Shown one piece after another: positions 11,467 to 22,880 of a stretch of DNA of 64,000 nucleotides. Within the stretch, counting starts at the first letter, position 1, and every line of letters begins with the position of its first letter. The stretch is taken from contig CM043944.1 of the NCBI GenBank assembly GCA_014529385.2, forward strand, positions 85,837,884-85,901,883, read 5' to 3'. The position numbers and the translations under genes are program-made. The notes below the pieces were generated by a model. It had not been told where the DNA came from. It did no database searches and saw only the letters and a program-made list of their open reading frames with translations. This stretch comes from Adiantum capillus-veneris. Taxonomy: Eukaryota > Streptophyta > Polypodiopsida > Polypodiales > Pteridaceae.

Positions 11467-12370
11467 TTACCTCTCTCTTGAAATCATAGTCGTCCTCGAC
11501 TATGAGGTAGAAGAGATAAAGCCTTAATCATTAGTCAATGTTTCTTAGCGGGTAGAGAATCCCTTTTTACCCCGAGACATCATTCTAAGATGGATGACTA
11601 ATCCATTTAGTGCTTGGGAAACATAGCTATCACAAGCATGTCTGCTCTTTAGTCCATTTCATTCTCCCAAGATAGAGTGACAAATTCTACTTGGTGTTTC
11701 AGAGACGTCGTCATCACAAACATGATTCTAAGTATGCATACTACTTAAATTTGTACACAATAAAAAGAGAACTAGTCTTATAAGACAAAAACATTGATCA
11801 TTTGAAAGAAACATGTACATTTGCTTTTTCTAATGTAGTATTGTAAGCATTGACAAGGTTCATACTATCCTATCCTTTAGATGTGTTCCTTGCATCCATC
11901 TAGCATCTTCAAAAGGATAATTTTTTCACTTAACAAGAAACCATCGGATAATCTTACCATGTCGTAGTACCTTGTCGTCATGCCAAAGGATAGCTTTGAG
12001 TTGTAGCACCTCTTCTTCGTCTTTGATTTTGGGAGGGTCTTCAATAATTGGTTCACTTGGTGGCTCTTCTTTGTAGGGCTTAATAGACTCACATGAAAAG
12101 CATTGTGTATGAGCCAATGGTTGGGAAACTTGAGTTGATAAGCCATCTCATTGATTGGCTTCAAGATTTCAAAAGGACCATAGTATCATTTTGCTATTTT
12201 AACATAATATTTTAATGGCCTGTAGGATTTTTGCCCGTCGTTTGCCTCAATTGAGCCTTGGGAAAATTAAGTAAGACCCAATCATTTTCTTTAAACGTTA
12301 AGATGCTTAAGTGCTGATTTTCAAAGGTGGAGAGGTAGCAACTAAGGTTTTGAATTGCTAAAAAAAAACT
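11467..12370 (-). pseudogene. Family-A pol 3' end: integrase C-terminus and chromodomain-like tail
   Basis: Minus-strand frames give PINEMAYQLKFPNHWLIHNAFHVSLL, part of the post-integrase linker of Ty3/gypsy pol. It is followed by an acidic spacer and a chromodomain-like block. Homologous copies in the window are at 15950-16400, 18710-19110 and 36190-36650. The hairpin at 11485-11504 (CATAGTCG, loop TCCT, CGACTATG) sits next to the polypurine tract. Frameshifts near 11926-12117 break it. Chromodomains are thought to steer chromovirus integration to heterochromatin. Confidence 0.7.
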
Positions 12371-12390
12371 AAGCAAACACACAAATTATG

Positions 12391-12917
12391 TTAACATTGC
12401 TGACAACAATCAAGAGAGTAGAATGAACATTAATAACTTTGATTTTGCACATGAAGATGCTAATGATGATGCCCCCATGTTTGTAAATTATCTTGTTACT
12501 CGGTTGCAACAAGCTATGGGCAACCCTGCTTTGCAAGACGAAGTTACTTAACAGCTTCACACGTATGGGATTTCCAATCCTCGAGAGCTTAGGAGGCCTC
12601 TTTATGAGACCTCCAAAAGAAGACTCTCTCCCATACGAGAGGAGGAATTCAATGAACGAAAAAGTAATGAATCCCTAAGATCCTCTGAAGATGTGGCTCC
12701 ATGAAGACAGCAGTATAGACGGTCGCCAACTCCTCCCAAGAGGAAACAGTCAACCCATAATCCTTCTCCTCGTCACTCCAAAAGGGAAGAGAGGAAAGAC
12801 AGGAAGAAAAGCAAAAGAAAGAGGTCACCTTCTTCTCCTTCTTCTTCACCTTCCTCCTCTTCTGACAAAAGCTATGGCTATTCTCCTAGAGAATACAAGA
12901 GTGTTGGACATGCTTGA
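12391..12917 (+). pseudogene. Gag-like N-terminal domain with Arg/Ser-rich tract (module 1)
   Basis: One plus-strand frame reads ADNNQESRMNINNFDFAHED, then LQQAMGNPALQDEVT, then RRSPTPPKRK, SPRHSKREERK and an SPSSSPSSSSDKSYGYSPRE segment ending VGHA-stop. The start codon has become ATT, and there are two in-frame stops (after DEVT and after EDVAP). The same protein is seen more intact at 19312-19836. Gag identity is inferred from its place next to gypsy sequences and its basic, low-complexity tail. It lies on the strand opposite the neighbouring pol. Confidence 0.55.
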
Positions 12918-13479
12918 CAAGTGTCCTATTTGACTTCTTGGTACCAAGCTTGCCTTGTGTGAGGGTGTGTGTGTTCTCTCTCTAGCCCCTAGAATGAGGG
13001 TTCGCCTCCCCTTGTGTAGGGATACTTTGACTTTGTGGAACACAAGCACCTTAGTCAACAAGCACGCCAAAGCACCTCAAGCTTGGGTAGTGTTCCCACA
13101 AGCACCTCAAGATCCCTAGTCAGCAAGCACGACAAGCACCTCAAGCACCTTAGTCAGCAAGCACAACAAGCATCTTAAGCTTGGGCTGAGGTCCCACCTC
13201 AAGCAGAGCCCTAGCTTACCTAAGGTCAAAGGACTTTTAACACTAACCATTGGAGGTCTTTAATGAAGCTAACCCTAAGGTCTTTAGGCTCCATTAGCTA
13301 GCCTTGCTCTTTGACATATCATCTCTCATTTGGACCCCTTTACCATTGGCACCGTGTCAAGATAGTCCCATCAGCACATGTCTATATTCTAGCCCTTGTT
13401 CCTGTCTATTCTCCCACATGAAAGGATCAGTTTAATATGAGAAAATTATTTGGTTGGTTAGATATTAGATTTTATGACA
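12918..13479 (-). mobile_element. Family-A LTR tail (module 2)
   Basis: About 560 bp of the LTR 3' portion, from CAAGTGTCCTATT to TATGACA, including the AAGCACC minisatellite at 13040-13180. It begins inside the LTR, directly after the gag stop. The joint falls on the word CATGCTTGACAAGTG, which both partners share. Confidence 0.75.
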
Positions 13480-13930
13480 TTACCTCTCTCTTGAAATCAT
13501 AGTCTTCCTCGATATGAGGTAGAAGAGATAAATCCATAGTCATTAGTCAATGCTTCTGAGTGGGTTGAGGATCCCTTTTTACCCTACGACTTCATTCCAA
13601 GATGGATGACTAATCGATTTTGGTGCTTGGGAGACATAGCTTCCACAAGCATGTCTACTCTTTAGTCCATTTCATTCTTTCAAAGTAGAGTGACAAATTC
13701 TACTTGGTGTTTGAGAGATGTCATCATCACAAACATGATTCTAAGTATGCATACTACTTATATTTGTGCACAATAAAAAGAGAACTAGTCTTATAAGACA
13801 AAAACATTGATCATTTCAAAGAATCGTGTGCTTTAACTTTCTCTAATGTAGAATTGTAAAGCATTGACAAGGTTCATACTATCCTCAAGATGTGTTCCTG
13901 CATCCATCCAGATCTTAATAAGATACCTTC
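13480..13930 (-). pseudogene. Family-A pol 3' untranslated end, cut by the next LTR
   Basis: This segment aligns with 11467-11920 (polypurine tract, decayed hairpin and spacer). It stops at AGATACCTTC, where a complete LTR begins with TGTAAC. No coding frame remains. Confidence 0.7.
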
Positions 13931-15169
13931 TGTAACATTTAATGGTCTATAAAGCTTGTAAATAGTGGAAAATAAGTTAACATAATGAGCATTTCATTAA
14001 GAGCAAATTCCTAATGAGCATACAAAAGTGCTTCGTTGGAGATAACAACATTAGCATAACACCTAATTAGTTTGGCATAACAATACTTGAAAGAGGGAGA
14101 GAAATAGAACAATTGACAACTATTGAGGACCAGGTTTACATGGACCGGTCCCCCCTGCATTAGGCATTTGTATTATAGCTTCTCCCATTAAGAGAGACTT
14201 TGTACAATACAATTCTTTGTGTTCCTTGGTAAAAACTCGTCGGTGCTACGAAGATGGAAGCTTCATGCACCAAACTTACACGTGATAACACATAACATCA
14301 AATACTTGTTGGTCTCAGACCCAAGACCTCACACACTTTCAAAGATGGTGAGAGCTAGCGGGGTATGAGAGTAGATCTAGAGGAAGGAGTATTCTTACGA
14401 GAAAGAAGTATTTCCTCACTTAATTACTCTTGTAGCTTAGCTTAGCTTAGTAATTAGATAATAGAGGAGAGAAGCATAGCATTGAAGCTTGGCTCTTGCT
14501 TGGATTTTCATTCCATATCCAAGAGTTGTTGGTGTAGGCCTCTATTCTCAAACTTGAAGAAGAAGATGAGCTTTCCGTTAAAGCTTGGAGAAGGAGATGA
14601 TTTTCTTACTCTACACATGAGTTGTGTGTGGAATAATGCCCTTAAAAATAGACCCCTCTTTCCTCTTGGTTGACCCCCCTTGCAAATTACTCATGCTGCA
14701 TTCCTATTGGCCCTTGAAAATCCTAGCCAATAGTATTTGAGTATGAGTTTTACTCTTGCTGGCTTCCTATTGGCCCGTAAATAATTTGGCCAATAGCCTT
14801 TGAGAGGCCCAGTCAAGAGCCTTGTGACAAATGTCCATCCTTTTTTCCATTTTGTAAATGCCAAATAATTAATTTAATTATCTTCTTTGCTATTGGACCT
14901 TTTAGTCCTTTGACCAATAGGAATTAAGCAATTTTAGGAACTGCTTAATTATCATTGGACCTTTTGACTGTCCAATATTCTTTTAGGGAGACTATTTCTT
15001 ATTGGTTATGTTTTTAGCATTTATAAAAATAAAAATTTAGTTTACACTAGCTAACTTCTCATTGGTCCACCTATGTGCCCATCCAATAGGATTCAGGCAA
15101 GAATTGGGGTTTCTTTGCATGCCTGACATGTGTCCTCTTTACTTTGTGGAAAGGGTAAGCTTAGGTGTA

Positions 15170-15209
<40 letters not shown>

Positions 15210-15594
15210 TGACTTCTCAAGCTTTGTCATCTTCCCAACTCGCCCTCTAATTTGTCATCTAGCTATTTGGACTTTTGTACACACACAAAGCATCCAATTC
15301 CATTAACATTTGACCATTGGACTTACACTTTGAAATTTTGGAACTTAACCTTTTGGAAGTGTTAATGGGTTGAACCCTAAGGTCTTTGGAGCCCATTCAT
15401 TGCACATTGCACATTGCACATTGCTCTTCTGAGGTTGGTACCCCTTTGGATCCCTATTGTGGGCCCCCTACTGTGACCAGTCTGCTAGCCTTACTAATAA
15501 TCTAGCTTTTTTGCCCCTCGTACTTTCCCATATTAAATAATCAGTTTAACATGAGAAAATCATTTAGGAGAATTAGATATTAGTTATTATGACA
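13931..15594 (-). mobile_element. Family-A gypsy LTR, full length (1664 bp), inserted into module 2
   Basis: It runs from TGTAACATTTAATGG to TATGACA and aligns along its length with the LTR at 34165-35839. It is the left LTR, that is the 3' LTR of a minus-strand element, and is followed by the polypurine-tract complement and hairpin (15613-15632). It carries a (GT)18 tract at 15172-15207 and lacks most of the AAGCACC minisatellite. The matching 5' LTR is not found, so the target duplication cannot be tested. Confidence 0.75.
15172..15207. repeat. (GT)18 microsatellite inside the LTR
   Basis: A pure GT run in the family-A LTR. The other LTR copies lack it, so it expanded locally. Confidence 0.95.
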
Positions 15595-17665
15595 TTACCT
15601 CTCTCTTGAAATCATAGTTGTCCTCGACTATGAGGTAGAGATGATAAAGCACAGTCATTAGTCCTTTGCTTAGCGGGTATAGGATCCCTATTTTACCCTA
15701 CAACACCGTTCCACAATGGATGACTAATCCATTTGGTGCTTGAGAGTCGAAGCTGCCGCAAGCATGTCTACGCATTACTCCTATCAATCTTCCATAGTAG
15801 AGTGAAAAGCTCTACTTGGTGTTTGGGAGACGTTGTCTCCGCAAACGTGATCCTAAGCATGCATACTTCTTAACATTTGTGCACAAATAAAGAAAAAAGA
15901 GAGTCTAATAAGACAAAAACATTGATCATTTAAAACATATTTACATTTTCTTACTCTAGGGAATCATTGTAAGCATGACAAGGTTTAGGTTATCCTTTAA
16001 TTGTATGCCTTGCATCCATCTAGCATCTTCAAAAGGATAATTCTTAAACTTAATAAGATACCGTCAAATAATATTACCACCTCTCAATACCTTGTCTTTG
16101 TGTCGGAGAATGGAATCTGGCTGCAGTACCTCTTCTTGGTCTTCAATCTCCGGTGGGTCTTGTATGGTTGCTTCTTGGGGTGGCTCTCCTTGGTAAGGCT
16201 TTAACAGGCTCACATGGAAAGCATTGTGTATGAGCCAGTGGTTGGGAAACTTGAGCTAATAAGCCGTCTCATTGATTGGCTTAAGAATCTGAAAGGGGCC
16301 ATAGTACCTTTTTGCTAGTTTAGCATAGTATTTTGGGTGTCCCGTAGGATTCTTGCCCGTCTGTTTCTTAATTGAGCCTTGGAAATTTAAGCAAGATCCA
16401 ATCATTTTCTTTAAAGGTCATGGCTCTTATGTACTTGTTAGCAGCAGCCTTTTGCCTTGCAGTGAGATGGATATAGCATTTTTAATCTTTTGGAAAGAAT
16501 CTTGTAGGTCGCGGCTATATTCATCTGCAACGAAGATCTTTCCATGTACCTTAAGTAGCAAGGGACTTTCTGATCTTCCCTCAATTACCTCAAAAGGTGC
16601 TTTTCCCATGGATGTATGTACTGGTTTATTGTAAGCATACTCCACTAAAGGTAAGTACTTCTCCCATTGGGACCTTTGATCTACTTCAGTGACATAAGCT
16701 TTTAGTAGATCAAGAATTGTTAGGTTAGCTATCTCACTTTGGCCATCTGTTTGCGGATGATAGGCCGAAGAGAAATTTAGCCTTGTACCTAAATTCTCAA
16801 AGAGACCCTTCCAAAAATTGTTGGTCATTCTAGGATCTCTATCTGACACTATTGACATTGGCAAGCCGTGGTACTTAAAGATCTATGATATAAAGAGGGT
16901 TGCCATTTGATGGGACTTAATAGTCTTTTTGACAAGTATGAAATGCGCTTGTTTGTTGAACCTGTCTACTATTGTCCATAGTCCCGTATTCCCATGGATA
17001 GACTTAGGCAATCCAAAGATAAAATCCATGGATATGCTCTCCCAAGGTGAATTAGGGATTGGCAAAGGTTGAATCAAACCAGGTTGTTTCCCTCTATCAA
17101 ACTTTGTCTTTTGAAAAACCACACATTTTGAAACATACTCTTGTATGTTCGCTTTCATGGTAGGCCAATAGAAATACATTTCTATCCCTCTTAGGGTAGC
17201 TTGAATCCCTCTATGCCCCGCATATGGAGGAGCATGATATTCATACATTACTTTCTCACGTAAGGAGTTAGTAATGCATAGCCTATTACCATAGAGAAGA
17301 TAACCATCTTGTAGGGTAAATGGTTCCTCCTTCTTGCCTAGTGCAAGGGCTGACATCACATCTTTAAAAATCGGGATTGATAGCGTACTCATCTATCATA
17401 GAAGATAGATCATTGTGAGTTTCTATGGAAACCGCATTAACTCTCGATCGTCTTGAGAGAGCATCAGCTACTTGATTATGCTTGCCAGCAGTATGAGCAA
17501 TATGAAAATAAAATTGAGAAAGAAAATCTGTCCACCTCATTTGTTTTTCAGAGAGCTTGGTTTGCGTCATGAAGTACTTGAGGCTTTGGTGATCCGTCCG
17601 CAGAATGAAAGGAGTCCCGAATAAGTAGTGCTTCCACGTGTCTAAGGCATGTAGAACTGTGGGGA
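15595..17665 (-). pseudogene. Family-A gypsy pol: RNase H, integrase and chromodomain-like tail
   Basis: Read right to left: RNase H (HALDTWKHYLFG, TDHQSLKYF, then ADALSRRS), integrase zinc region (GHRGIQATLRGIEMYFYWP), and the integrase core with all three catalytic acids (MDFIFGLP, SDRDPRM, QSEIAN). The linker (WLIHNAFHVSLL region) and a chromodomain-like end near 15970-16100 follow. The zinc site has lost one cysteine (CVVF where CxxC is expected). Stops lie at 16865-16882, and a frame change near 17364-17392 breaks it. RT, protease and gag are missing: the right end joins sense-strand gag at the shared word GAGGTCTAGA. Confidence 0.8.
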
Positions 17666-17870
17666 GGTCTAGATGGTCACCCACACCTCCCAAGAGGAAA
17701 CGGTTAACCCACAATCCTTCTCCTTGTCACTCCAAAAGGGAAGAGAGGAAACAAAGGAAGAAAAGGGCAAGAAAGAGGTCACCTTATTCTCCTTCTTCTT
17801 CACCTTCCTCCTCTTCTGACAAATGCTATGGCTATTCTGCTAGAGAATACAAGATGGGGAGACATGCTTG
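17666..17870 (+). pseudogene. Arg/Ser-rich gag fragment (end of module 2)
   Basis: The plus strand aligns with the last third of the gag reading at 19312-19836 (PKRKR, PSPCHSKREERK, SPSSSPSSSSDK, YGYS). It ends with the same GHA-stop and passes directly into an LTR tail. Confidence 0.65.
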
Positions 17871-18376
17871 AAAAGTGTCCTATTGCCTTCTTGGTACCCA
17901 ACTTGCTTTGTGTGAGGGTGTGCGTGTTCTCTCTCTAGCCCTAGAATGAGGGCCTGCCTCCCTATGTGTATGGATATTTTACAAGCATGACAAAGCACCT
18001 CAGGCTCTCTAGTCAACAAGCACGACAAGCACCTCAATCACCTTAGTCCGCAAGCATGACAAGCACCTCAAGCTTGGGCCGGGTTCCCACCTCAAGCACA
18101 GCCCTCGCTTACCTAAGGTCAAAGGACTTTTAACACTAACCATTGGAGGTCTCTATTAATGAAGCTAACCCTAATGTCTTTAGGCTCCATTAGCTATCCA
18201 TGCTCTTTGATGGATCATCTCTCATTTGGACCCCTTTACCATTGGCCCTGTGTCGAGATAGACCCGTAAGCACATGTCTATATTCTAGCCCTTGTTCACG
18301 TCTATTCTCCCACATGAAATGATTAGTTTTATATGAGAAAATCATTTGGGTTGGTTAGATATTAGATTTTATGACA
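17871..18376 (-). mobile_element. Family-A LTR tail (module 3)
   Basis: From GAAAAGTGTCCTATTGCC to TATGACA. It carries part of the AAGCACC minisatellite (17985-18075) and the same left joint to gag as modules 2 and 4. Confidence 0.72.
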
Positions 18377-19270
18377 TTACCTCTCTCTTGAAATCATAGT
18401 GGTCCTCGACTACTATGAGGTAGAAGAGATAAATTCTTAGTCATTAATCGATCTTTCTTACCAGGTTGAGGATCCCTTTTTACCCTATGACATCATTCCA
18501 AGATGGATGACTAATGCATTTGGTGCTTGGGAGACATAGATGCCGCAAGCATGTCTTCTCTTTAGTCCATTTGATTCTCCCAAAGTAGAGTGACAAATTC
18601 TACTTGGTGTTTGAGAGACATCGTTTTCACAAACATGATTCTAAGTATGCATACTAATTAAATTTGTGCACAATAAAAAGAGAACTAGTCTCGTAAGACA
18701 AAAATAGTGATCATTTAAAAGAAACATGTACATTAGCTTTTTCAAATGTAGTATTGTAAGCATTGACAAGGTTCAAACTATCGTTAAGATGTGTTTCTTT
18801 TTGCATCCATATAGCATCTTCAAAAGGATAATTTTTGAACTTAATAAGATACCGTTGGATAATCTTACCATGTCGTAGTACCTTGTGTTCATGCCAAAGG
18901 ATAGCTTCGGATTGTAGCACCTCTTCTTGGTCTTTGATTTCGGGAGGGGTCTTCAATAATTGGTTCACTTGGTGGCTCTCCTTTGTAGGGCTGATAGACT
19001 CACATGAAAAGCATTGTGTATGAGCCTATGGTTGGGCAATTTGAGCTGATAAGCCATCTCATTGATTGGCTTCAAGATTTAAAAAGGATCATAGTATCTT
19101 TTTGCTAGTTTAGCATAATGCTTTTGATGGCCCGTAGGATTTTTGCCGTCGTTTGCCTCAATCAAGACTTGGGAAAATTAAGTAAGGCCCAATCATTTTC
19201 TTCAAATGTTAAGATGCTTAAGTACTGATTTTCAATGGCTAATAGGAGTAGCAACTAAGGTTTTGAATTG
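18377..19270 (-). pseudogene. Family-A pol 3' end with chromodomain-like tail (module 3)
   Basis: The minus-strand frame at 18711-18968 reads PEIKDQEEVLQSEAILWHEH, then KVLRHGKIIQRYLIKFKNYPF and DAIWMQKE. The LIKFKNYP...W block resembles the chromodomain core. Upstream, the NHWLIHNAFHVSL-type linker is present but frameshifted. The segment ends at the same joint (TTTTGAATTGCCCAAAAAAA) as module 1, so the antisense-pol/sense-gag junction is shared. Confidence 0.7.
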
Positions 19271-19311
19271 CCCAAAAAAACACTAAAAGCAAATACACAA
19301 ATTTTGTTTAC

Positions 19312-19836
19312 ATGGCTGATAATAACCAAGAGAGTAGAATGAACATTGATAACTTTGATTTTGCACATGAAGGTGCTAATGATGATGGCCCCATGTTTGT
19401 CGATTATCTTCTTATAGGTTGCAGCAAGCTATGGGCAACCCTGATTTGCAAGCCAAAGTTACTCAACAAGTTTCCGCTTATGGAATTTCCATTTTTTACA
19501 AGAGGAGAGAGAGAGCTTAGGAGGCCTCTTGATGAGACCCCCAAAAGAAGACTCTCTCGCATACGAGAGGAAGAATCCAAAGAACACAAAAGTAGTGAAT
19601 CCCTAAGTTCCTTTGAAGATGTGGCTCCACAAAGACGGAGGTCTAGACGGTCTCCAACTCCTCCCAAGAGGAAACGGTCAACCCATAGTCCTTCTCCTCG
19701 TCACTCCAAAACGGAAGAGAGGAAACAAAGGGCAAGAAAGAGGCCACCTTCTTCTCCTTCTTCTTCACCTTCCTCCTCTTCTGACAAAAGCTATGGCTAT
19801 TCTCTTAGAGAATACAAGAGGGGAGGACATGCTTGA
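19312..19836 (+). CDS. Gag-like protein with Arg/Ser-rich tract, 174 codons, open but frame-patched
   Basis: The open frame starts ATGGCTGATAATAACC. Residues 1-34 (MADNNQESRMNIDNFDFAHE onward) are shared with the decayed copy at 12391. Residues 36-62 are out of register with that copy (whose frame reads LQQAMGNP), and register returns at ELRRPL, so two compensating indels keep the frame open. Residues 100-174 are rich in Arg, Ser, Pro and Lys, ending YKRGGHA. There is no zinc knuckle and no protease. The likely origin is the N-terminal part of a gypsy gag, cut off where it fuses to an LTR. Whether the ORF is translated is unknown. Confidence 0.45.
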   Translation: MADNNQESRMNIDNFDFAHEGANDDGPMFVDYLLIGCSKLWATLICKPKLLNKFPLMEFPFFTRGERELRRPLDETPKRRLSRIREEESKEHKSSESLSSFEDVAPQRRRSRRSPTPPKRKRSTHSPSPRHSKTEERKQRARKRPPSSPSSSPSSSSDKSYGYSLREYKRGGHA

Positions 19837-20389
19837 CAAGTTTCCTTTTTGCCTTCTTGGTACCAAGCTTGCCTTGTGTGAGGGTGTGTGTTTTCTCTCT
19901 CTAGCCCATAGAATGAGGGCTCTCCTCCCCTTGTGTAGGGATACTTTGACTTTGTGGAACACAAGCACCTTAGTCAACAAGCACGCCAAAGCACCTCAAG
20001 CTTGGATAGTGTTCCCACAAGCACCTCAAGCTCCCTAGTCGGCAAGCAGGACAAGCACCTCAAGCACCTTAGTCAGCAAGCACGACAAGCACCCCAAGCT
20101 TGGGCCGGGTTCCCACCTCAAGCACATCCCTAGCCTACCTAATTTCAAAGGACTTTTAACACTAAGCATTGGAGGTCTTTAATGAAAGGTCTTTAGGCTC
20201 CATTAGCGAGCCTTGCTCTTTGACGGATCATCTCTCATTTGAACCCCTTTACCATTGGCTCCATGTCGAGATAGACCCGTAAGCACATGTCTATATTCTA
20301 GCCCTTGTTCTCGTCTATACTCCCACATGAAATGAACAATTTTATATGAGAAAATCATTTGGGTTGGTTAGATATTAGATTTTATGACA
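19837..20389 (-). mobile_element. Family-A LTR tail (module 4)
   Basis: About 550 bp, from CAAGTTTCCTTTTTGCC to TATGACA, with the AAGCACC minisatellite at 19960-20100. Its left joint to gag matches the other modules. Confidence 0.72.
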
Positions 20390-20750
20390 TTAGCTCTCTC
20401 TTGAAATCATAGTCATCCTCAACTATGGGGTAGAAGAGATAAAGCCTTAGTCATTAGTCGATGTTTCTTTGCGGGTTGAGGATCCCTTTTTACCCTATGA
20501 CATCATTTCAAGATGGATGACTAATCCATTTGGTGCTTGGGAGACATAGCTGTCTCCGCAAGCATGCCTGCTCTTTAGTCCATTTCATTCTCCCAAAGTA
20601 GAGTGACAAATTCTACTTGGTGTTTGAGAGACATCGTTTTCACAAACATGATTCCCTAAGTTCCTTTGAAGATGTGGATCCACGAAGATGGCAGTCTAGA
20701 TGGTCTCCAACTCCTCCCAAGAGCAAATGGTCAACCCACAATCCTTCTTC
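20390..20750. pseudogene. Module 4 remnant: antisense pol end joined to a short gag piece
   Basis: 20390-20655 aligns with the polypurine tract, hairpin and spacer. At about 20652 it switches to sense gag (CCCTAAGTTCCTTTGAAGATGTGG), which is a different joint from modules 1 and 3. The gag piece stops at about 20750, where gypsy E integrase sequence starts. Confidence 0.6.
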
Positions 20751-21360
20751 CAAGCAATAGTGAGAGCAAGTTTAATGCCCAACCTAGAGAAGATATCCCT
20801 AGTTTTGTCGACATCCAACTCACGTGTGTCTGCTATTGTCTTCCCAACACAACCAAAATGACATCTTCTAAGAGAAAGTTACATATCCCTTCCGTGATTT
20901 TTGTTCTTAGAACATGACCTTTAACATGGTTAGTTAAGTATTCTTGTGCAAGCCCTATGTATCTCATTTTCCATAATCCTAGCGGCATCATAACCAGGTC
21001 TACTACCCGCTTATAGTGCAAGGCCAATGGATAAGTAGGATGCAACCCATCACGATGACGTACATTTGAATACATTTGACAGGTTTCACAGGACTTCACA
21101 AACTAAGATACATCTTTATAAATACCTTCCCACCAATATGTCTCTTTGATTTTAGTAAAGGTGGCCCGTACACCTTTGGGTAGCATAAAGACTCTCATAA
21201 AACATTTTGATAACCTGAGTGTCCTTATTATTGACACCTCTCAAGGTATACCATTTCTTTGTTTTAGATGCTTCCAAGAGTATCAATCTTTTACAAAGTA
21301 TCCATAAGCTTTTTTACGTATTCTTTTAAACTCTTCATCAGACCACCCTTCTTGGCTTGT
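20751..21360 (-). pseudogene. Integrase of relic E, C-terminally truncated
   Basis: The zinc-binding cysteines are visible in KSCETCQMYSN near 21085. The core follows with LHPTYPLALHYKRVVDLVMM and YIGLAQEYLTN, then ELDVDKTRDIFSRLGIKLAL-type sequence at the truncated end. Frameshifts and stops are present. The part expected to carry the final catalytic Glu is missing. Confidence 0.65.
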
Positions 21361-22060
21361 CAAAGTGCTTAGATAGTGCCCAATGAGCAACCAATCATTG
21401 TCCTTTGTAAATTATTCAAGAGCATTTGACATGAAAACATGATCACCCTTGGCATCAGAGCTACTATAAAACCTCATGCCTACATAGTCACCCGAGCCCT
21501 CAACAACCATTTCTTCTTCATTTTCATACATTTCTCTAGAAATCATGTCTACAACTAAATTATCTTTATCCCCACAATATGCTTAAAGTCTGGATTCAAA
21601 TACTTTATGTAGGCAATCCATCTCAACATAGCAATGTCAAGAGTTGAATAGCTTGTGATCATTCCACAAAATGAGTCTCCACTATTACATTTGTCCCTAT
21701 CAAATACTCTTTATCACACTTTAGTACTATGACAACTCCCCATGATTCTCTTTTTACTATTGGATAATTGCATTGAAAAGCACCTAGGACCTTTGCTCCA
21801 AATCTCACCACATATCACTTGCCATCTTCATTATCTTGCCCAATGGCCCATCCAATTCTTGTGGAGCTAGTAATCCACTGTTAGAATCACATGTCTTCCA
21901 CATTCATAGTTTGCTTTCCTCAAAGCTCAAGAAATAAGTAGTGATTTCTTTGATTTCCTCATGGCATGTGTATGCATTTCTTACCATTAAAATGAGATTA
22001 AAATTCATGATTCGTTCTCAAGAGTTGATACAAGGTTCTGCTACACATGTGCAAAATGTA
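21361..22060 (-). pseudogene. RNase H region of relic E
   Basis: Minus-strand fragments such as LGAFQCNYPIVKRESWGVVI and VIVETHFVEWSQAI fit the RNase H domain that follows RT in gypsy pol. A spacer (DNLVVDMISREMYENEEE) then leads to the integrase. Stops are frequent. Confidence 0.5.
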
Positions 22061-22880
22061 GAATCTAGATAACATAAAACACACATGCACCCAAGAACCT
22101 TTGAACCTCAACCACATTTATGCACGTATCTTTCATTCTTTGAATTACATCAGTCTTTGTTGGACAAAGTCTTATACCATATGGATTGCACATATGTCCT
22201 ACAAAATAACTTCATTCACTCCAAACTCTAACTTTTGCCTAGACAAGGTAAGGTTCACTTCTTCCAACCTTAACAAGGTCTCATCACAATCATTGATAGG
22301 ATTTTCAACATACTTGTGGCACTCCTTCAAGTCTAGATCCATATCTATGTTACATACATCACATCCTTTGATTGACACATCGCCAAGCAAGGGAATTGTA
22401 ATTTGAGATATGAAGTCATGTAAGACTTTGTTCATACCATTCATCATATGTGCAAATAAATTAGTTGCTATTTAAGGTGAGGTGCAGATCCTTACCAAAC
22501 ACAAAGGTGTCCTTATGGTAGTCAAGTCCTTGCTTTCCATAGCTAGTTGAAACTGGTCATACCTATCACCCTTTCTGTAAATGCCTCTGAAAACTCGTCT
22601 ACAATTGCACCTATACCCACATTTGAAATTGTAACCTTGTTCACAGGCTTCATATCCTAGATAAAGTGTAAAGAAGCATATTTCTTTGTCACTATTAACC
22701 TCCTATTTGAATATGGAGAACGAGAATGCTTCAAAATACCCATCTTGATCTTTTCATTAAGAAACTCAATGAGTTTTGGCAAATGAGTCTTTGGAAGTGG
22801 AATAGGCTGCAAGTTCCAAGGTTCATGAGGGATAGTGATGATCACCATAGGAGCAACAACGGAAGGATCATCACCTCCTT
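22061..22880 (-). pseudogene. Reverse transcriptase of relic E
   Basis: The N-terminal block at 22657-22848 reads PHEPWNLQPIPLPKTHLPKL, then MGILKHSRSPYSNR, the typical gypsy RT entry. At 22199-22447, TLSRQKLEFGVNEVILVGH-like sequence is the palm-to-connection region (FGV.EV..LGH in other elements). The YxDD motif is not clearly readable. Frameshifts and stops make it non-functional. Confidence 0.6.

Larger units (their letters stand above)
10340..20750. repeat. Tandem array of a chimeric gypsy module (LTR tail, antisense pol end, sense gag)
   Basis: A module of about 2.0 kb occurs up to four times: modules start near 10340, 12918, 17873 and 19837. Each has, left to right, the tail of a family-A LTR, the 3' end of pol with a chromodomain read on the minus strand, and the N-terminal gag with an Arg/Ser-rich tract read on the plus strand, which then runs straight into the next LTR tail. 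In a normal element, gag and pol would share a strand. Module 2 is interrupted by a further family-A LTR and pol (13931-17665). Module 4 is cut off by gypsy E at 20751. Confidence 0.75.
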
